Below, one piece after another: positions 10,480 to 23,410 of a stretch of 64,000 bases of DNA. The notes under the pieces were generated by a model. That model did no database searches, had not been told where the DNA came from, and saw only the letters and a list, made by a program, of their open reading frames with translations. Numbering within the stretch: the stretch's first letter is position 1; the number at the start of each line of letters is the position of its first letter. The translations under genes and the position numbers were made by a program. Origin of the DNA: Dicyema japonicum (taxonomy: Eukaryota; Dicyemida; Rhombozoa; Dicyemidae); the NCBI GenBank assembly GCA_011109175.1, contig RDEW01000020.1, forward strand, positions 1 to 64,000, in the 5' to 3' direction.

Positions 10480-11190
10480 TGCCCTCCTCGCATGAGATCT
10501 TGCAAAAAACGAGTGGACATATTTTATGGTCACTGTTGTCTCCGATCCTCCATACGATCTATACCTGTAGAAGCCACTTTTAGTCTGAGCGGCATGTAGT
10601 GTAGTCAATTTGATTAAAGACTTTGGTTATAAAGACGGACGGCCATACGGACCTGATAAGGTGATCATGATGAGGCGGGTAACTCCTCTTATGGGAGTCG
10701 AGAAAAGACTCGCCTGCATACTTACATAACCAATCTATGAGTGGAAGATAAGTTTGAATGTCAACACATAGCCCAACCACAAGAAATACACGTGGATAGG
10801 AAAACCTCTAGGAGCAACTTGACTTAATGGTCACCAGCTTCCTAGATTTTAAAAGCAGAGAAGGACGGTAATAGTAACCAAACTAATTAGGCAATCATGG
10901 TTCCCCTCATCGTCCTTTCCATTTTCGTCCTGTGACCATCGAGGAACTCAAATATCTGCCAGAAATATCTCCGTTTGTATCCACATAGAAAGTCTAAGGA
11001 AAACCCGTTCATTTTCAGACTTAATACGGATTAACATGGTAGATTTCCCGGGTCTTGACAATACTGAGGAAATCCGCGGCCATTCCTCGGTTTTGACAAG
11101 AAATATCAAATTGGAAGACCATTACTACCAATCTAAAAACACCAAGACAAAACTTAACCACAACACATTAATTAAAAGATAATAATTAGA
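10480..11190 (+). other. Coding-like region with possible tiny introns, unrecognised
   Basis: Plus-strand segments read as protein without belonging to any repeat seen here: GYKDGRPYGPDKVIMMRRV at about 10,624-10,680 (just after a possible 24-nt intron at 10,592-10,615), and FRPVTIEELKYLPEISPF at 10,923-10,976 followed by a possible 22-nt GT-AG intron at 10,977-10,998 and ENPFIFRLNTD. A 23-nt GT-AG interval lies at 10,868-10,890. I could not join these into one convincing chain, and no start or stop is defined. It could be a degraded host gene or an unrecognised transposon. Confidence 0.3.
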
Positions 11191-11232
11191 AAAAATATTA
11201 TCTAATATTAATGTTCAATAAAAATAATAAAT

Positions 11233-12769
<1,537 letters not shown>

Positions 12770-13084
12770 TAATGAAAATGGGGATTAACAGAATGGTGGT
12801 CACTTATGTTCTATGATCGATAGAACATGGAAGTTGCACTTAAAGAAAATTGTTCCATAATCGATGAAAACTTGATAGTTGCAAATCTTAGCTGTAGTTC
12901 CATTATAAGTGCAATCGTTGATTATTAAGAGTGTTTGGTTACTTCAAACATTTTTATTAGGGGGAACCGATTAGTATTATTCATTAGAAATCGATTGTCA
13001 AAGAAAATTTAAATTATAAGGCCCAAAATATGGATTTTTAAAATAAATTGAAAATAGTCGGTCAATCAGAGAAATAATTCAGAC
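12770..13084. other. Spacer, no gene seen
   Basis: Holds short inverted stretches such as 'gttctatgatcgatagaac' near 12,809 (a small palindrome). It would contain the kinase promoter. Confidence 0.3.
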
Positions 13085-13400
13085 TGCTATTAAAAGTTTA
13101 CTTGAACAATAACAAGATTTTTTTACCAGAAAGACTCATTTTAAAAATTGGGCAAAGCTAAACCATAGCGATAGAGTTATTTTGTAAATTAGGGGTTATT
13201 AAGTGATATATAGGAGAAATCTATTTAGAGAATTGGTTAAAACTAAACCATAAAGATAAAGACTCATTTTGGAAATTGGGCGAAGCTAAACCATAGAGAT
13301 AGAGAATTATTATGTAAATTTGGAATTCCACGTGTTAAAGGTGAATTATTTTGTAAATTAGGCATTATTAAGTCATATAGACAGAAACTTATTTAGAGAA
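13085..13400 (+). repeat. Left arm of a large inverted repeat, internally repetitive
   Basis: Contains alternating units 'gactcattttggaaattggg', 'ctaaaccatagagatagag', 'ttattttgtaaattaggcat' and 'cttatttagagaatt', some present two or three times. The reverse complement of this whole arrangement occurs at 14,800-15,030. Confidence 0.75.
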
Positions 13401-13439
13401 TTTATCAAAACTAGTAGAAGGACGATTTCTTCGAGATTG

Positions 13440-14110
13440 AGACTTTATTCTCCCAATCTAGACTTTTATTACTCACAGGCATCTTCTTAACATTGAAATT
13501 TCAGAGTTCTGGTACAAAACATATGAATTATTCTTGGTATAAATCTCCAAGAAACTTGGCTCACTACTAGGAGATAGCGAAGACATCATACGGAGAAAAA
13601 CATTGGAAAATGCGGCATTACAAAGGCTTAAAAATCTTTGGCTAAAACGGAAAGGATATAACATAAAACAAAGGATTATGTTATACGACACTTTCATCAA
13701 ACCAATTCTACTATACAACTCTGGGACCTGGGCCACCTCTAAAGAGGAATTGGAGAGGCTAGACTCATTTCACAGGAATCATCTATGAAACATAACTGGA
13801 ATGTCCTAGCCATCCAAGATCTCGCGGAATGGACTGTACAATAAGTGTGACTGTATACCATTAAGCCATGAGAACATTAACTTTCGTTGGAGACTTTTTG
13901 GACACGTCCTGAGGTTGGACCCGAAATCCCCTCCGAACATCGCAATGGAAGATTACTACTCCTCCAATGTAAAACGCTTTCGTGGAAGACCGAGAACTAC
14001 CCTCTGAAAGCCATGAAGAAAACATGGCATCTGGTGACGATCTGGACTCACTGAGGGACCTAGCAAGAACAGAAGAGCTTGGAGCAACCTAACTAATTCT
14101 CTTATATTTT
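13440..14110 (+). pseudogene. RTE-type LINE fragment (end of reverse transcriptase to C-terminus)
   Basis: Reads ALQRLKNLWLKRKGYNIKQR, LYDTFIKPILLYNSGTWATS, RWRLFGHVLRL, RGRPRTTL and DDLDSLRDLARTEE, the conserved order of the RTE clade. Stops break it near 13,788 and later. It lies between the two arms of the inverted repeat. Confidence 0.7.
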
Positions 14111-14165
14111 TTGCTGCACATGCGGGGCTATAAATATTATGGCTCTCGTGAAAGTGTTACTAATA
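14108..14165 (+). repeat. Family A SINE tail
   Basis: 'ggggctataaatattatggc' and 'tctcgtgaaa' match the SINE tail at 5,040-5,072. The tRNA-like head is absent, so either a severely 5'-truncated SINE or the shared 3' end of the RTE element that mobilises it, since it follows an RTE 3' end directly. Confidence 0.55.
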
Positions 14166-14799
14166 ATAATAAATCTCCATGCAGGACATCAACCGTGGCC
14201 TTGAAAGTGTTTTAACATCCTAGATAGACTTAGCAGAGTCAAGCTTCAAATTCTCGTCTGATAATATGTGTCATAGAGCTAGGTCCTACCTTTTATTACT
14301 ACTACGCTCTTTACTGAATTGGTCAATTTTTTCTCTTCTTTTACTATTGATTCTTCATTTTTTACCAAGCTTGATCGCCATCCCTAGTATTATCAAGAAG
14401 GTTGATCATTGTCTCTCTCTTGAGCGAAAAATACCACCCTTCACATTTTTGAGAGAGGGAAGTATAATTCTTTCAAAAATAAAAGATAAACGTTTCCTTC
14501 AGCAAATCGAGTTTGTGTTGACACAGAAGTTCTTTTTTATTTTTTTTCTGGAAACTTCAACATAATATCCACCACATCCAAAACGGACACCCAAATAATT
14601 CAGATGGTCGACATTGCTGATACTACTCAGTGTATACTCTTGTTGAAAAATTTTATATAGTTTGAAATTCACATGGCTTTCGACTTTTCTATAGAGACTT
14701 AAGCCAAGGGATTTGCACCACCAGACAATTTCTCCGAAAAATTCCCGTAATCTCCCCTCAGATACACCGAACTCTTCAAGACGTCCGATGTCAGTACTC
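14166..14799. other. Unassigned sequence inside the inverted repeat
   Basis: A 99-codon frame at 14,266-14,565 is leucine-rich but resembles no family and probably arises by chance from low-complexity sequence. Nothing else seen. Confidence 0.3.
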
Positions 14800-15030
14800 T
14801 AAATATGTTTCTGTGTATATAACTCAATATTGCCCAATTTCCAAAATAAGCATTTATTTATGGTTTAGTTTTGACCAATGCCTCATTTACAAAATAATTC
14901 ATCTTTACACTTGGAATTTACAAATTTGCAAAATAACTCTCTATCTCTATGGTTAAGCATTACCCAATTTCCAAAATGAGTCATTATCTTAATGATTTAT
15001 TTTGACCGATTCTCTAAATAAGTTTCTTCG
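14800..15030 (-). repeat. Right arm of the large inverted repeat
   Basis: Reads 'tgcccaatttccaaaataag', 'tatggtttagttttgacc', 'ttacaaaataattcatcttt' and 'ctatctctatggttaagca', i.e. the reverse complement of the 13.1-13.4 kb units in the mirrored order. Confidence 0.75.
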
Positions 15031-15416
15031 TGCTCATTTATATTTTTATACAAATAACAGCGTTCGATTTTTTATTCAACATTTTTTTAATTTCTTTTCT
15101 CTATAATCCCACTGGGCAATTACACTAGGAGTCTAAAATCCTGCCTTGGATGACCACTTTAAAATGAGGAGCCTAAAATGCCTCAGACAATCGTAAGACC
15201 CAAACCACATAACCTTCCCATTACCTGAGTCCACTAACCGCAGACACATACAAAGAAAATTCACTGATCTCCAAAGAACACTCAGGAAAATCCCACCTCG
15301 ACAAAAGACCAAAGTTGGACCAAAAGTATACATGACTTTGTGTCTACGCGTTTCATAAGAACCCTTTAAGAGAACAAAATACTGTAGTGCATATTTCCTG
15401 AGATTAGCGCTTTAGA
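15031..15416. other. No gene assigned
   Basis: A plus-strand frame around 15,200-15,345 (TFPLPESTNRRHIQRKFTDL) looks once-coding but is unrecognised. Confidence 0.25.
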
Positions 15417-15641
15417 ATGATTTTTCCGAAAACCGTCAGAGTGGAACTTTCTCGTTTACGATGTGGACATCATCCCTCTCTAACTGAGAGAGTAGTTTGG
15501 GATCTTTTTGCTTGCCCTGGACCAAAAAGGCTCGATGTGAAAATAATGGATCTCTGGGAGAATCCTGTCTTAGCAGAACGTTTTTTGACGGTTTCCTGTT
15601 TTCTAGATGTTAGAGAAACTGGCGCTAATAATTTAATTTAA
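15417..15641 (+). pseudogene. LINE ORF fragment (cysteine/histidine knuckle near the C-terminus)
   Basis: The 74-residue frame has RVELSRLRCGHHPSLTERV followed by DLFACPG, the end-of-ORF motif (RLRCGHHPSL) of jockey-like retrotransposons. Cut at both ends. Confidence 0.5.
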
Positions 15642-15879
15642 AATAACTTACACTCGACCGGAGCCAAAAATAATAAGCAAGATTTAAGCGCTTAAGTAAC
15701 AAAAAAATTATTGTCTGTGATATTCGATTCCCGTCTGGACAATCTCCAGTAATGATACTACGCTTCTGCCTACGGCAGATACACTCCAAAAAATTGGCGC
15801 TTCGGCCTACTCACGTAAAAATAGAGATAGACACCCCATACTTGTCTCCCACCACCGACGACATACAATTGGTTAATCA

Positions 15880-16330
15880 TCCTTCCAAAGGAGCAGTAGT
15901 GTTGGCCTAGGCGGCCTAGGTTCAATCCATAAAGAGGATCTCACTTCTGTTACCACTGCCGATGTGGAGAAAACTTTAACCAACCACATAAAGGTTTTCA
16001 TTGATCAGATTTGCCTGGATAAAATTTCCGACTACCCCCTGAGAACTATTATTTGCCTTCAGAAAAACTCGGTGAAACCTCTCTACTTATTCGGCCCGCA
16101 GCATACCAAACGCGTCTTGAAACATGCATTCGTCGAAATTTTTAGTTAAAGCATGTTCGCAAATCACTAAAGGTCATCTGAATAGTTAACCTTTCGTTTG
16201 GTGACCATGCACATTTGAATTTATCCAACGCACACTCAAGTCCCATTAGGATTTTTACTAATGCCTTTGGGATCAACTCCCTCGTATTGGGAATTAGAAC
16301 ATCGCTTAATGTTTGATCAAAACGATGCCA
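15880..16330 (+). pseudogene. Further LINE debris
   Basis: 15,964-16,149 (PLYLFGPQHTKRVLKHA) and about 16,200-16,310 (IFTNAFGINSLVLGI) look like shuffled retroelement protein pieces. Weak call. Confidence 0.3.
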
Positions 16331-16544
16331 TTATTGAAGGAGACTGAAAAAACTTGACAATTGAGGTCATTTTATTCTCTTCGCCATCTCGGCACTCAGA
16401 CTTGAGCCAAATCCTTTTAAATATAAGATTAAAACGTACCATGTTCGAAGGACAACTTTTCGCAAGCACGATCAACGATATCTGGTTTTCATCCTGGAAT
16501 ATCTATCACCAATGAGGAAGCCGCAATTTTTAAATTAAATTCAT
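16331..16544. other. No gene seen
   Basis: Short spacer. 'accaatgaggaagccgcaat' near 16,508 recurs near 16,826, flanking the SINE below. Confidence 0.35.
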
Positions 16545-16830
16545 TAACCCCGGATACACCGAGGAAGAAGTTAAATTAAACAACTAATTAAGTGTATCCA
16601 GTTTCCACTTGTACAGAAACAGAGTCCATCCGGAATCAGCATAAAATGAAAAGGACGTCCATAGCTGCAGTTGCGGAAACCCTCCAGTAGAGTGGGGGGA
16701 GCAAATAATCCTTTTTCGTGCCGGCCTGGGACTGGGCGCCACCTAGACAGGTGGATCACATGATGCCACTCTAATAGGAAGAGAGAGGTGGAACAGACGA
16801 ACAGACATAAAAACTTAAACCAATTACCAA
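16545..16830 (-). repeat. SINE-like repeat, family B, with flanking direct repeats
   Basis: Inverted copy of the 5.34 kb element. The sequence 'accaatgaggaagccgcaat' immediately outside the left end is repeated at the right end (about 16,508 and 16,826), which looks like a target-site duplication and so a comparatively recent insertion. Confidence 0.75.
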
Positions 16831-18071
16831 TGAGGAAGCCGCAATTTAAATAATTAAATAATATAGTACGCAACTTTTGATAGTGCTTGTTAAAAAAATT
16901 AAATAAATAAACAGAACTATTTATCTTTTGGTTTTATTTAAAATCCAAAAATAATTTTATTAATAAATACATACAAATCTGCAAACTATCCAGGATTTTT
17001 TATTTATATAAAGTTGAAGAAATTGTCGACAACACTGGTTTATTTTATTTAAAGTTTAAATCATATCATAAAAAACTCATAATAGTCTCTACAATCGATG
17101 ATTCACCAGCCATTGTCGACAAATATTTTGAATTTCAACAACCCTGATGCCAGGGATAGTTATGTTTCTATTATCAAACCTCAGCTTAGGCAGAAATCTG
17201 GCGAATAATTAAATGATGCGGAAGAATCGTAAAATTTTTATATCTGCATAAGAGGAGTCAGAGTAGCTCTCACTAAAAGAATCCCAAATATAGACCATCT
17301 GGTAAACCTTTACCAAGGTCAAGGGTTTTTAATAAAAATTACTAATTAATATTTGAATAATTTATTACGCATCAAAACAATCAAAGTAATCAATCCAGCT
17401 GAAGTAATTGAGTGGCTGCTTCCTCTGATAACTGACAGAGAAATCCTTTGGAACAGTCAATCAGTTTCATGGCGTTCGTTACTCGCTTTCGTTATCATGG
17501 ATCCGAGAGATCTTAGAAAAGAGACCACCTCGGGCCCAAAGACTCCGCTCGTCTCGAAGACTACAGACTGTAAATATAATCTTTTTGAGAGACTGTCATA
17601 TTATTTTATTTTGAATCGTTAGATTATTAATTCTAGAACACTGTGATGGGTAAATTATTGATGGAGAGGTCGGTGGCATAAGAAATTTCTTCGTTGTTGA
17701 CTAGCCACTGACACATCTCAGTTCAACTTCATATAATTCTTGAAGCATCTTGAGACAATTCAATACAAGGTCTTAATTTTTGAAAATCTGTTCAAAATAA
17801 TTTTATTACTAATTATCCTCGTATTAGAAAAAATTTATATTTCCAAAGACTTTCTATGGCAATCTTAATTCACAATTATCATAGAATTCAATAACAACAG
17901 TTGAATCGCTGAATTAATTTTAATTAAAAGATCTGGCTCAGATCAGCAGTACTTAATCGCTTTTATGTTAATTCTATATTTATTTTATTCATTTATCAGT
18001 ATATTATATTGAGGTTAACCCGAATAAGAATAAAATTTCGCGTATTCGCAATGATGATCAAGATAGACCCA
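16831..18071. other. Intergenic with two repeat fragments
   Basis: 17,225-17,345 is shared with 26,890-27,010 ('gaccatctggtaaacctt'-type sequence, IPNIDHLVNLY). 17,465-17,575 is shared with 62,195-62,290 ('aaaagagaccacctcgggc'). The last 400 bases before RRM1 show no coding signal and would include its promoter. Confidence 0.5.
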
Positions 18072-20802
18072 ATGTATGTCTTTAAGAGAGGTTTCTTATT
18101 ATCTCTATTTTAGATGGCCGTAAGGAAAAAGTGCGTCTTGATAAAATAACATATCGGCTGACAAGCCTCTGTGATGGTCTAGACACTGATTACGTGGATC
18201 CTGTAATACTCATTGTCTATAATTTTTACCAGGCCGCTGTTACCGTTAAGGTCGCGAGTGGGCTATTCTCAGGAGTAACAACTGTTGAACTTGATAACCT
18301 GGCTGCGGAAACGGCAGCTACAATGACTACTAAGCACCCTGACTATGCTGTCCTCGCTGCAAGAATAGCTATTTCCAACCTCCAGAAAGAGACTAAGGAT
18401 AAGTTTTCAGGTATCTATTCTTCACTTGTTTCCAGATGTTGTTGAAGATCTCTACTATTATGTCCATGCTGAAACATCACGGGACTACCCTTTGGTTTCA
18501 CATGAGTTGTATGAGGTGGTTCAATCAAACAAAAATGTATTTTTTGTGTTAACACTAGGTCCTTGATGGTGCTATTAAACATGACCGAGACTTTTATTTT
18601 TCGTTCTTTGGATACAAGGTTAACCTTATGTGACAATTCCTAGACACTTGAGAAGGCCTATTTGCTCAGAATTAATCATAAGGGTAAGCCATCGAATAAT
18701 CCCAGTTGTCGAGAGGCCACAGTATATGTACATGAGGGTCGCCATCGGATTCACGGACATGACATCGATTCCGTAATTGAGGTCGACTTATTTTGCTTAC
18801 ATTAGACCTACAATCTAATGTCGATGAAATATTTTACCCATGCCTCACCCACGTTGTTCAATGCTGGGACCCAAAATCCTTCGCTTTCTAGGTTTGCTTT
18901 TTTCTTATATGATCAGTTGTTACCTTGTGGCTATGAAGGAGGACAGCATTGAGGGAATATACAACACTTTATCCCACTGTGCTACGATCTCTAAGGCTGC
19001 TGGTGGAATTGGTATTCATGTTCATTGTATTCGTGCGACTGGGTCTTTCATTGCAGGGGTTTGGAAGTTGTTTATTCCCAGTCCAATGGTCACTCGAATG
19101 GACTAATACCCATGCTCAGAGTGTTCAATGCTACCGCTCGATACGTTGATCAAGGGGGAAATAAAGTTACTAGTTCATAATGAATTTTTAGAGACCGGGG
19201 GCCTTTGCTATTTATTTAGAACCTTGGCATACTGACGTTTATGAGTTTATCGAACTCCGTAAGAATACCGGAAATGAGGAGATTAGAGCCAGAGATCTTT
19301 TCCTTGCTCTATGGATCCCCGATTTGTTTATGAAGAGAGTGAAAGCAGACATGATGTGGTCCCTTATGACTCCTGATCAGTCCCCCGGACTCTCTGACTG
19401 CTATGGGGAGAGTTTGATGAGCTATACCAAAGGTTATCAGCCTTGTTATTCGACAGATACGAGTCGGAAGGGAAATATAGTAAGCAAGTGAAGGCTCAGA
19501 ACCTTTGGCATGCTATCGTGGAGGCTCAAATAGAGACGGGAGTTCCTTATATGCTATATAAAGACTCGATAAACAGAAAGTGTAACCAAAAGAATCTAGG
19601 GACCATAAAATCTAGCAATTTGTGCACAGAGATAACTCAATATAGTGACGAAATGAGGTAGTTGTAGTGTTTATGTAGACTGCTGTGTGTAATCTGGCAT
19701 CTATCTCCCTTCCTGCCTTTGTGGTTGATGGAAAATTTGATTTTGATAAGCTGGTTGAGATAGTGGGAGTTGTCGTAAAGAACCTAAACCGAGTGATTGA
19801 TGTCAATAAGTACCCCGTTTCGGAGTCAAAACGCTCAAATATGCGTCATCGTCCAATGGGGATTGGAGTTCAAGGATTGGCTGATTGTTTTTGTTTGCTG
19901 AGACTTCCATTCGACAGTTGTGAGGCCAGGCAACTGAATATTGACATATTTGAGACTTTATATTATGCTGCATTGAAGAAGAGTTGTGAGATTGCTAAGG
20001 AGGATGGCCACTATGAGAGTTATCCTGGAAGTCCTATGAGTCAAGGGATACTCCAGCACGATATGTGGGGAGTTAAGGATACTGATAGACACGACTGGGC
20101 AGCTCTCAGGAAAGATATCGGTCTGTATGGCGTCAGGAACTCTCTTTTGATAGCCCCCATGCCTACAGCTTCTACTGCGCAAATATTTGGGAATAATGAG
20201 TCGATTGAGCCATTTACAAGTAATTTGTACATTCGTCGTGTGCTCTCTGGAGAGTTTCAGGTCGTCAATCGTTATTTACTGGATGATTTGGTGAAGGTCG
20301 GTCTCTGGGATGATGACATGAGGAATATGCTTGTGCATTTTAACGGGTCAATTCAGGTTGGTGGAAATGTTGAAACTAGTCGATACCTTCTATTTCTGAT
20401 GAACTGCGGAATTTGTATAAAACTGTATGGGAGATCCCTCAGAAGAGGATTGTGCAGATGGCAGCTGATAGGTCCCCCTATATTGATCAGAGTCAGTCTT
20501 TGAATTTACATATTGCTGAACCTAATTATGCCAAGATCACCAGTATGCACTTTTATGCTTGGAGTATGGTTGTCATTACGTTAATCTCTCAGGGACTCAA
20601 GACAGGAATGTACTACTTGAGGACAAAGCCAGCAGCCAACGCAATTCAGTTTACTGTCGATAAGAGGAGAGTAAAGTCAAATCTGAATACTATGAAATCT
20701 TTGTCACCCTCCTCTTCTAGTTCTCAAGTTCCTTCTGAATTTACACAAAAACCATCAATGTGTAGTCTTTTAGGGGATGGTTGTTTTTCCTGCTCAAGTT
20801 AA
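18072..20802 (+). CDS. RRM1: Ribonucleoside-diphosphate reductase large subunit
   Basis: Reduces ribonucleotides to deoxyribonucleotides in the cytosol, as a complex with the small (radical) subunit. The model follows animal RRM1 from MYVFKRDGRKEKV to the CFSCSS end with 14 introns of 21-30 nt: 18091-18113, 18203-18232, 18411-18435, 18537-18558, 18619-18643, 18684-18705, 18782-18805, 18892-18916, 19059-19081, 19166-19191, 19433-19456, 19658-19678, 20357-20379 and 20569-20592. Two of them have a multiple-of-3 length and no stop. The ATP-cone, SSC (first redox cysteine), SNLCTE (Asn-Cys-Glu active site), AVCN (second redox cysteine), [22 protein letters not shown] and the C-terminal CxxC are all present. 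Three single-base gaps interrupt the frame, near 18,748, 19,407 and 19,657, each restored by one extra G. With every catalytic residue kept, base-call error is more likely than gene death, but decay is not excluded. Confidence 0.92.
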
Positions 20803-21359
20803 CTTTATTTAGTTAGTTTTCTGTTGGGATTTTTATTCTCCTTGATTTACTCTTTGTTACCAGGAATATTAATTTTTGTTATTTTTATGTTGTTTCTCTG
20901 TTAACGGGATCCGCTTTATTAACTAACCTCTTAGTCCCTGTTAGGAGTGGTTTCTCTGTAATTCTCTCATTTAATATGCAAAATATGTCATTGCATTGTT
21001 AAATTATCAACCGCAGAAAATTTCATTATACGATACATTATCAAATTAATGCAGATTAACCAAATTTAAATGTTCACTATAAAGTAATGTTAATTAATTG
21101 CAATGACATATACCTAACGATTTATGTTAATTGACCTAATACAATGCCTTAACAGTGTCAAGTGGGATTGCCTCTTTGAAGCTTGTGCTCTCAGGCACCC
21201 GATATCTGGAAACTGGATGACTTAGGGTTGGTTCAGCACTCTTGTTTTTCAAGACAACATTGTCTTTCTCAAACCGGTCTTAAGCAATAAAACCCACTTG
21301 GACCATTCCTTTTTGCCCTGACTGTCGGTGACATTGCACTCATTGTGGGTTCCCCGTTC
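20803..21359. other. Spacer downstream of RRM1
   Basis: T-rich 3' region, then a stretch with no convincing frame. Confidence 0.35.
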
Positions 21360-22000
21360 AACGTTTGGTATCTGGAGGACCTCCATGTCATTGTCCCGTC
21401 TCTGAGAGGCTAAAGATCATTGATTCAAATGTGACGTTTTTTTCTATTGAAAAATTGTCTTTTCATCCTCAAGTTACTCTTCGTGCTGAGATACTCGCCA
21501 ACCTTCAAGCGTTTGGACATCCTAAAACCATCGATTCAACTCTGAAGTCTTTAATGGAGAATGTTGTCAATATCCAGTTCGACAATTAAATCTGGATGTA
21601 ATACAAACTCCCGACTTGGCCTCAGATCTGTGGCTAAAAATTCGCTGAGATTTCACAACTGTTTTAGATCTTACTTCGGAAAGTCTTTCTCAGAAGCCCG
21701 AATAGCAGGGCAAGAGTATGGATATTGTTCACTAACAGGTGAATTTTCTCGAACCTCTTGGGAAAAATAACAATTACTTACATTATTCTGAATGCAGGAA
21801 CAACATTTACCAACAGCACCTTGCTTGCTTTTGTTCGTCATGCATGGAGGATATTGGTTGTTGGTTGGATGTATCTCCAATCCTTGGAGTTGGGATTTTA
21901 CTCGAAAGTGAGAGCTTTCGAATTGGCATTTCATATCGCTTTGGCTTGGATGTTTGTAAGACTCACCGATAGCGATGTGTGAAGATGTTTGATCATCTCT
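21360..22000 (+). other. Coding-like region, unrecognised
   Basis: 21,365-21,589 reads LKIIDSNVTFFSIEKLSFHP and ending ..LKSLMENVVNIQ. A neighbouring frame from 21,592 continues LNLDVIQTPDLASDLWLKI, and at 21,765-21,900 reads HYSECRNNIYQQHLACFCSS. Several stops intervene and tiny-intron splicing did not remove them all. Either a decayed host gene or retroelement; no name is justified. Confidence 0.3.
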
Positions 22001-22659
22001 TGCAAGAACTATTTCTTATCGTTTTATTCAAAATCCAAAGGATCCATTTAACTCTTGTGTTTTCAACGTGGTGTGGATTTTTTTGACTAAGCGATGAAGC
22101 CATCTCGCTTATAAAAACACTCAAAACGCAAGCATACTCAATCAATCGGAAAATATCTTGAATTTTCAGAAGCCTAAATCAAACTATAACAAAATGAAAA
22201 AAACTAACTTCACTAATAAGTACCTACAAGTCCTCAAACTATGCATGCCATGTGTATTCATATAAAGTTGCAGAAATTATCGCAAATAGTGGTTTTTCTT
22301 TATTTTAATTTATAATCCTCATTCGATTGCTGAGAGAGTTGTCCTGCCCTGTGTAGAATTGTTTATAAAACATATTCTGAGAGGGAATATTGAGAATTGA
22401 CGATCTCTGAAAATCTCGAACATTCCTTAATTATTTATCTCAGAAAAACAAATTTTTATTACAAAACGAATAATCAGTTGTATTTGATATTCAATCTGTT
22501 TTAACGGCATATGTGAGGTACAATAATATAACATTTTAGAGATATTGTGACAATAACTGTAATGAATGAGAAATTATTTTTTTAAAGTTATTAAATCGAC
22601 ACAATAAGATTTTCTATTTTCACGAATTTGAATTATACCTAAATAATCATAATATACCA
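22001..22659. other. AT-rich spacer, no gene seen
   Basis: No coding signal. Starts with the end of the preceding uncertain region. Confidence 0.3.
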
Positions 22660-23410
22660 TTCGAAAAGATGGAAAGGAGATTACGTCCACGTATACAACC
22701 AGATAGACTATGTATTGTGCTAAAGATCTCTTCGTGCGTTAATTAACAGACTCCCGCAGCTATGGAGGCACCATCAGTTATAGTGATCAAAAACTGCTTG
22801 TTGCACGTTTCAGAATGAAAAGATATTTCGGAATTTAGAGAGCTAGAAAGAGAGAGCTTATCTTACTGTGGAAGAATTATGTGAGAAGTCGCGTGAAAAT
22901 TATTGTATGGCAATTAAGGAGATTGTGAACATAAATACATAAAATCCCCAGCAATGATTTGGAATGCTACTGTTGAGGAAATAAAGAAGGCAAGTTTCTA
23001 CGTGCTTAGGGAAAAAAGTCCGGCAGGATATAAAGGAGTTTTCGATCACAAAATTGAATCAACAAAAAAAATTGCGGCTGAGAATGGAATCATGTACAAA
23101 TAATGATACTTACAACGAGTTAGAAGAGAAAGAAATCGTATTGTCAAGGAGATTAGGAGGAAGAAGGAAATTTGTCAAAAAAATTAACGAACGTGTCTGT
23201 GAAATTGAAAAATTGGGATACGGTACGCAAATGTTTCTAGCAGTTCGCATTTAAGAATAATACCATACAACACATATACAAAGTCGGTGTTTATGTACAA
23301 CTCGGGTACATGGGGAGTCACAGAACCAGAGCACAAGAAAATGGGTATATTTCATCAAAAACAATTACGCAATTTAATGGGCCTAGGTTGGCCCAAGAAG
23401 ATTTCAAATA

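Noticed and set aside
14266-14565. 99-codon leucine-rich open frame resembling a membrane protein
   Set aside because: Low-complexity CT-rich sequence gives such frames by chance, and there is no family pattern or splice support.
18131-18445. RRM1 exon read without the intron at 18,203-18,232 (insert ILIVYNFYQ)
   Set aside because: The 30-nt interval has GT-AG ends, and removing it gives a gap-free match to RRM1.
20569-20592. In-frame insertion VVITLISQ in RRM1
   Set aside because: It is a 24-nt GT-AG intron in phase 0; splicing restores the W..GLKTGMYY spacing.
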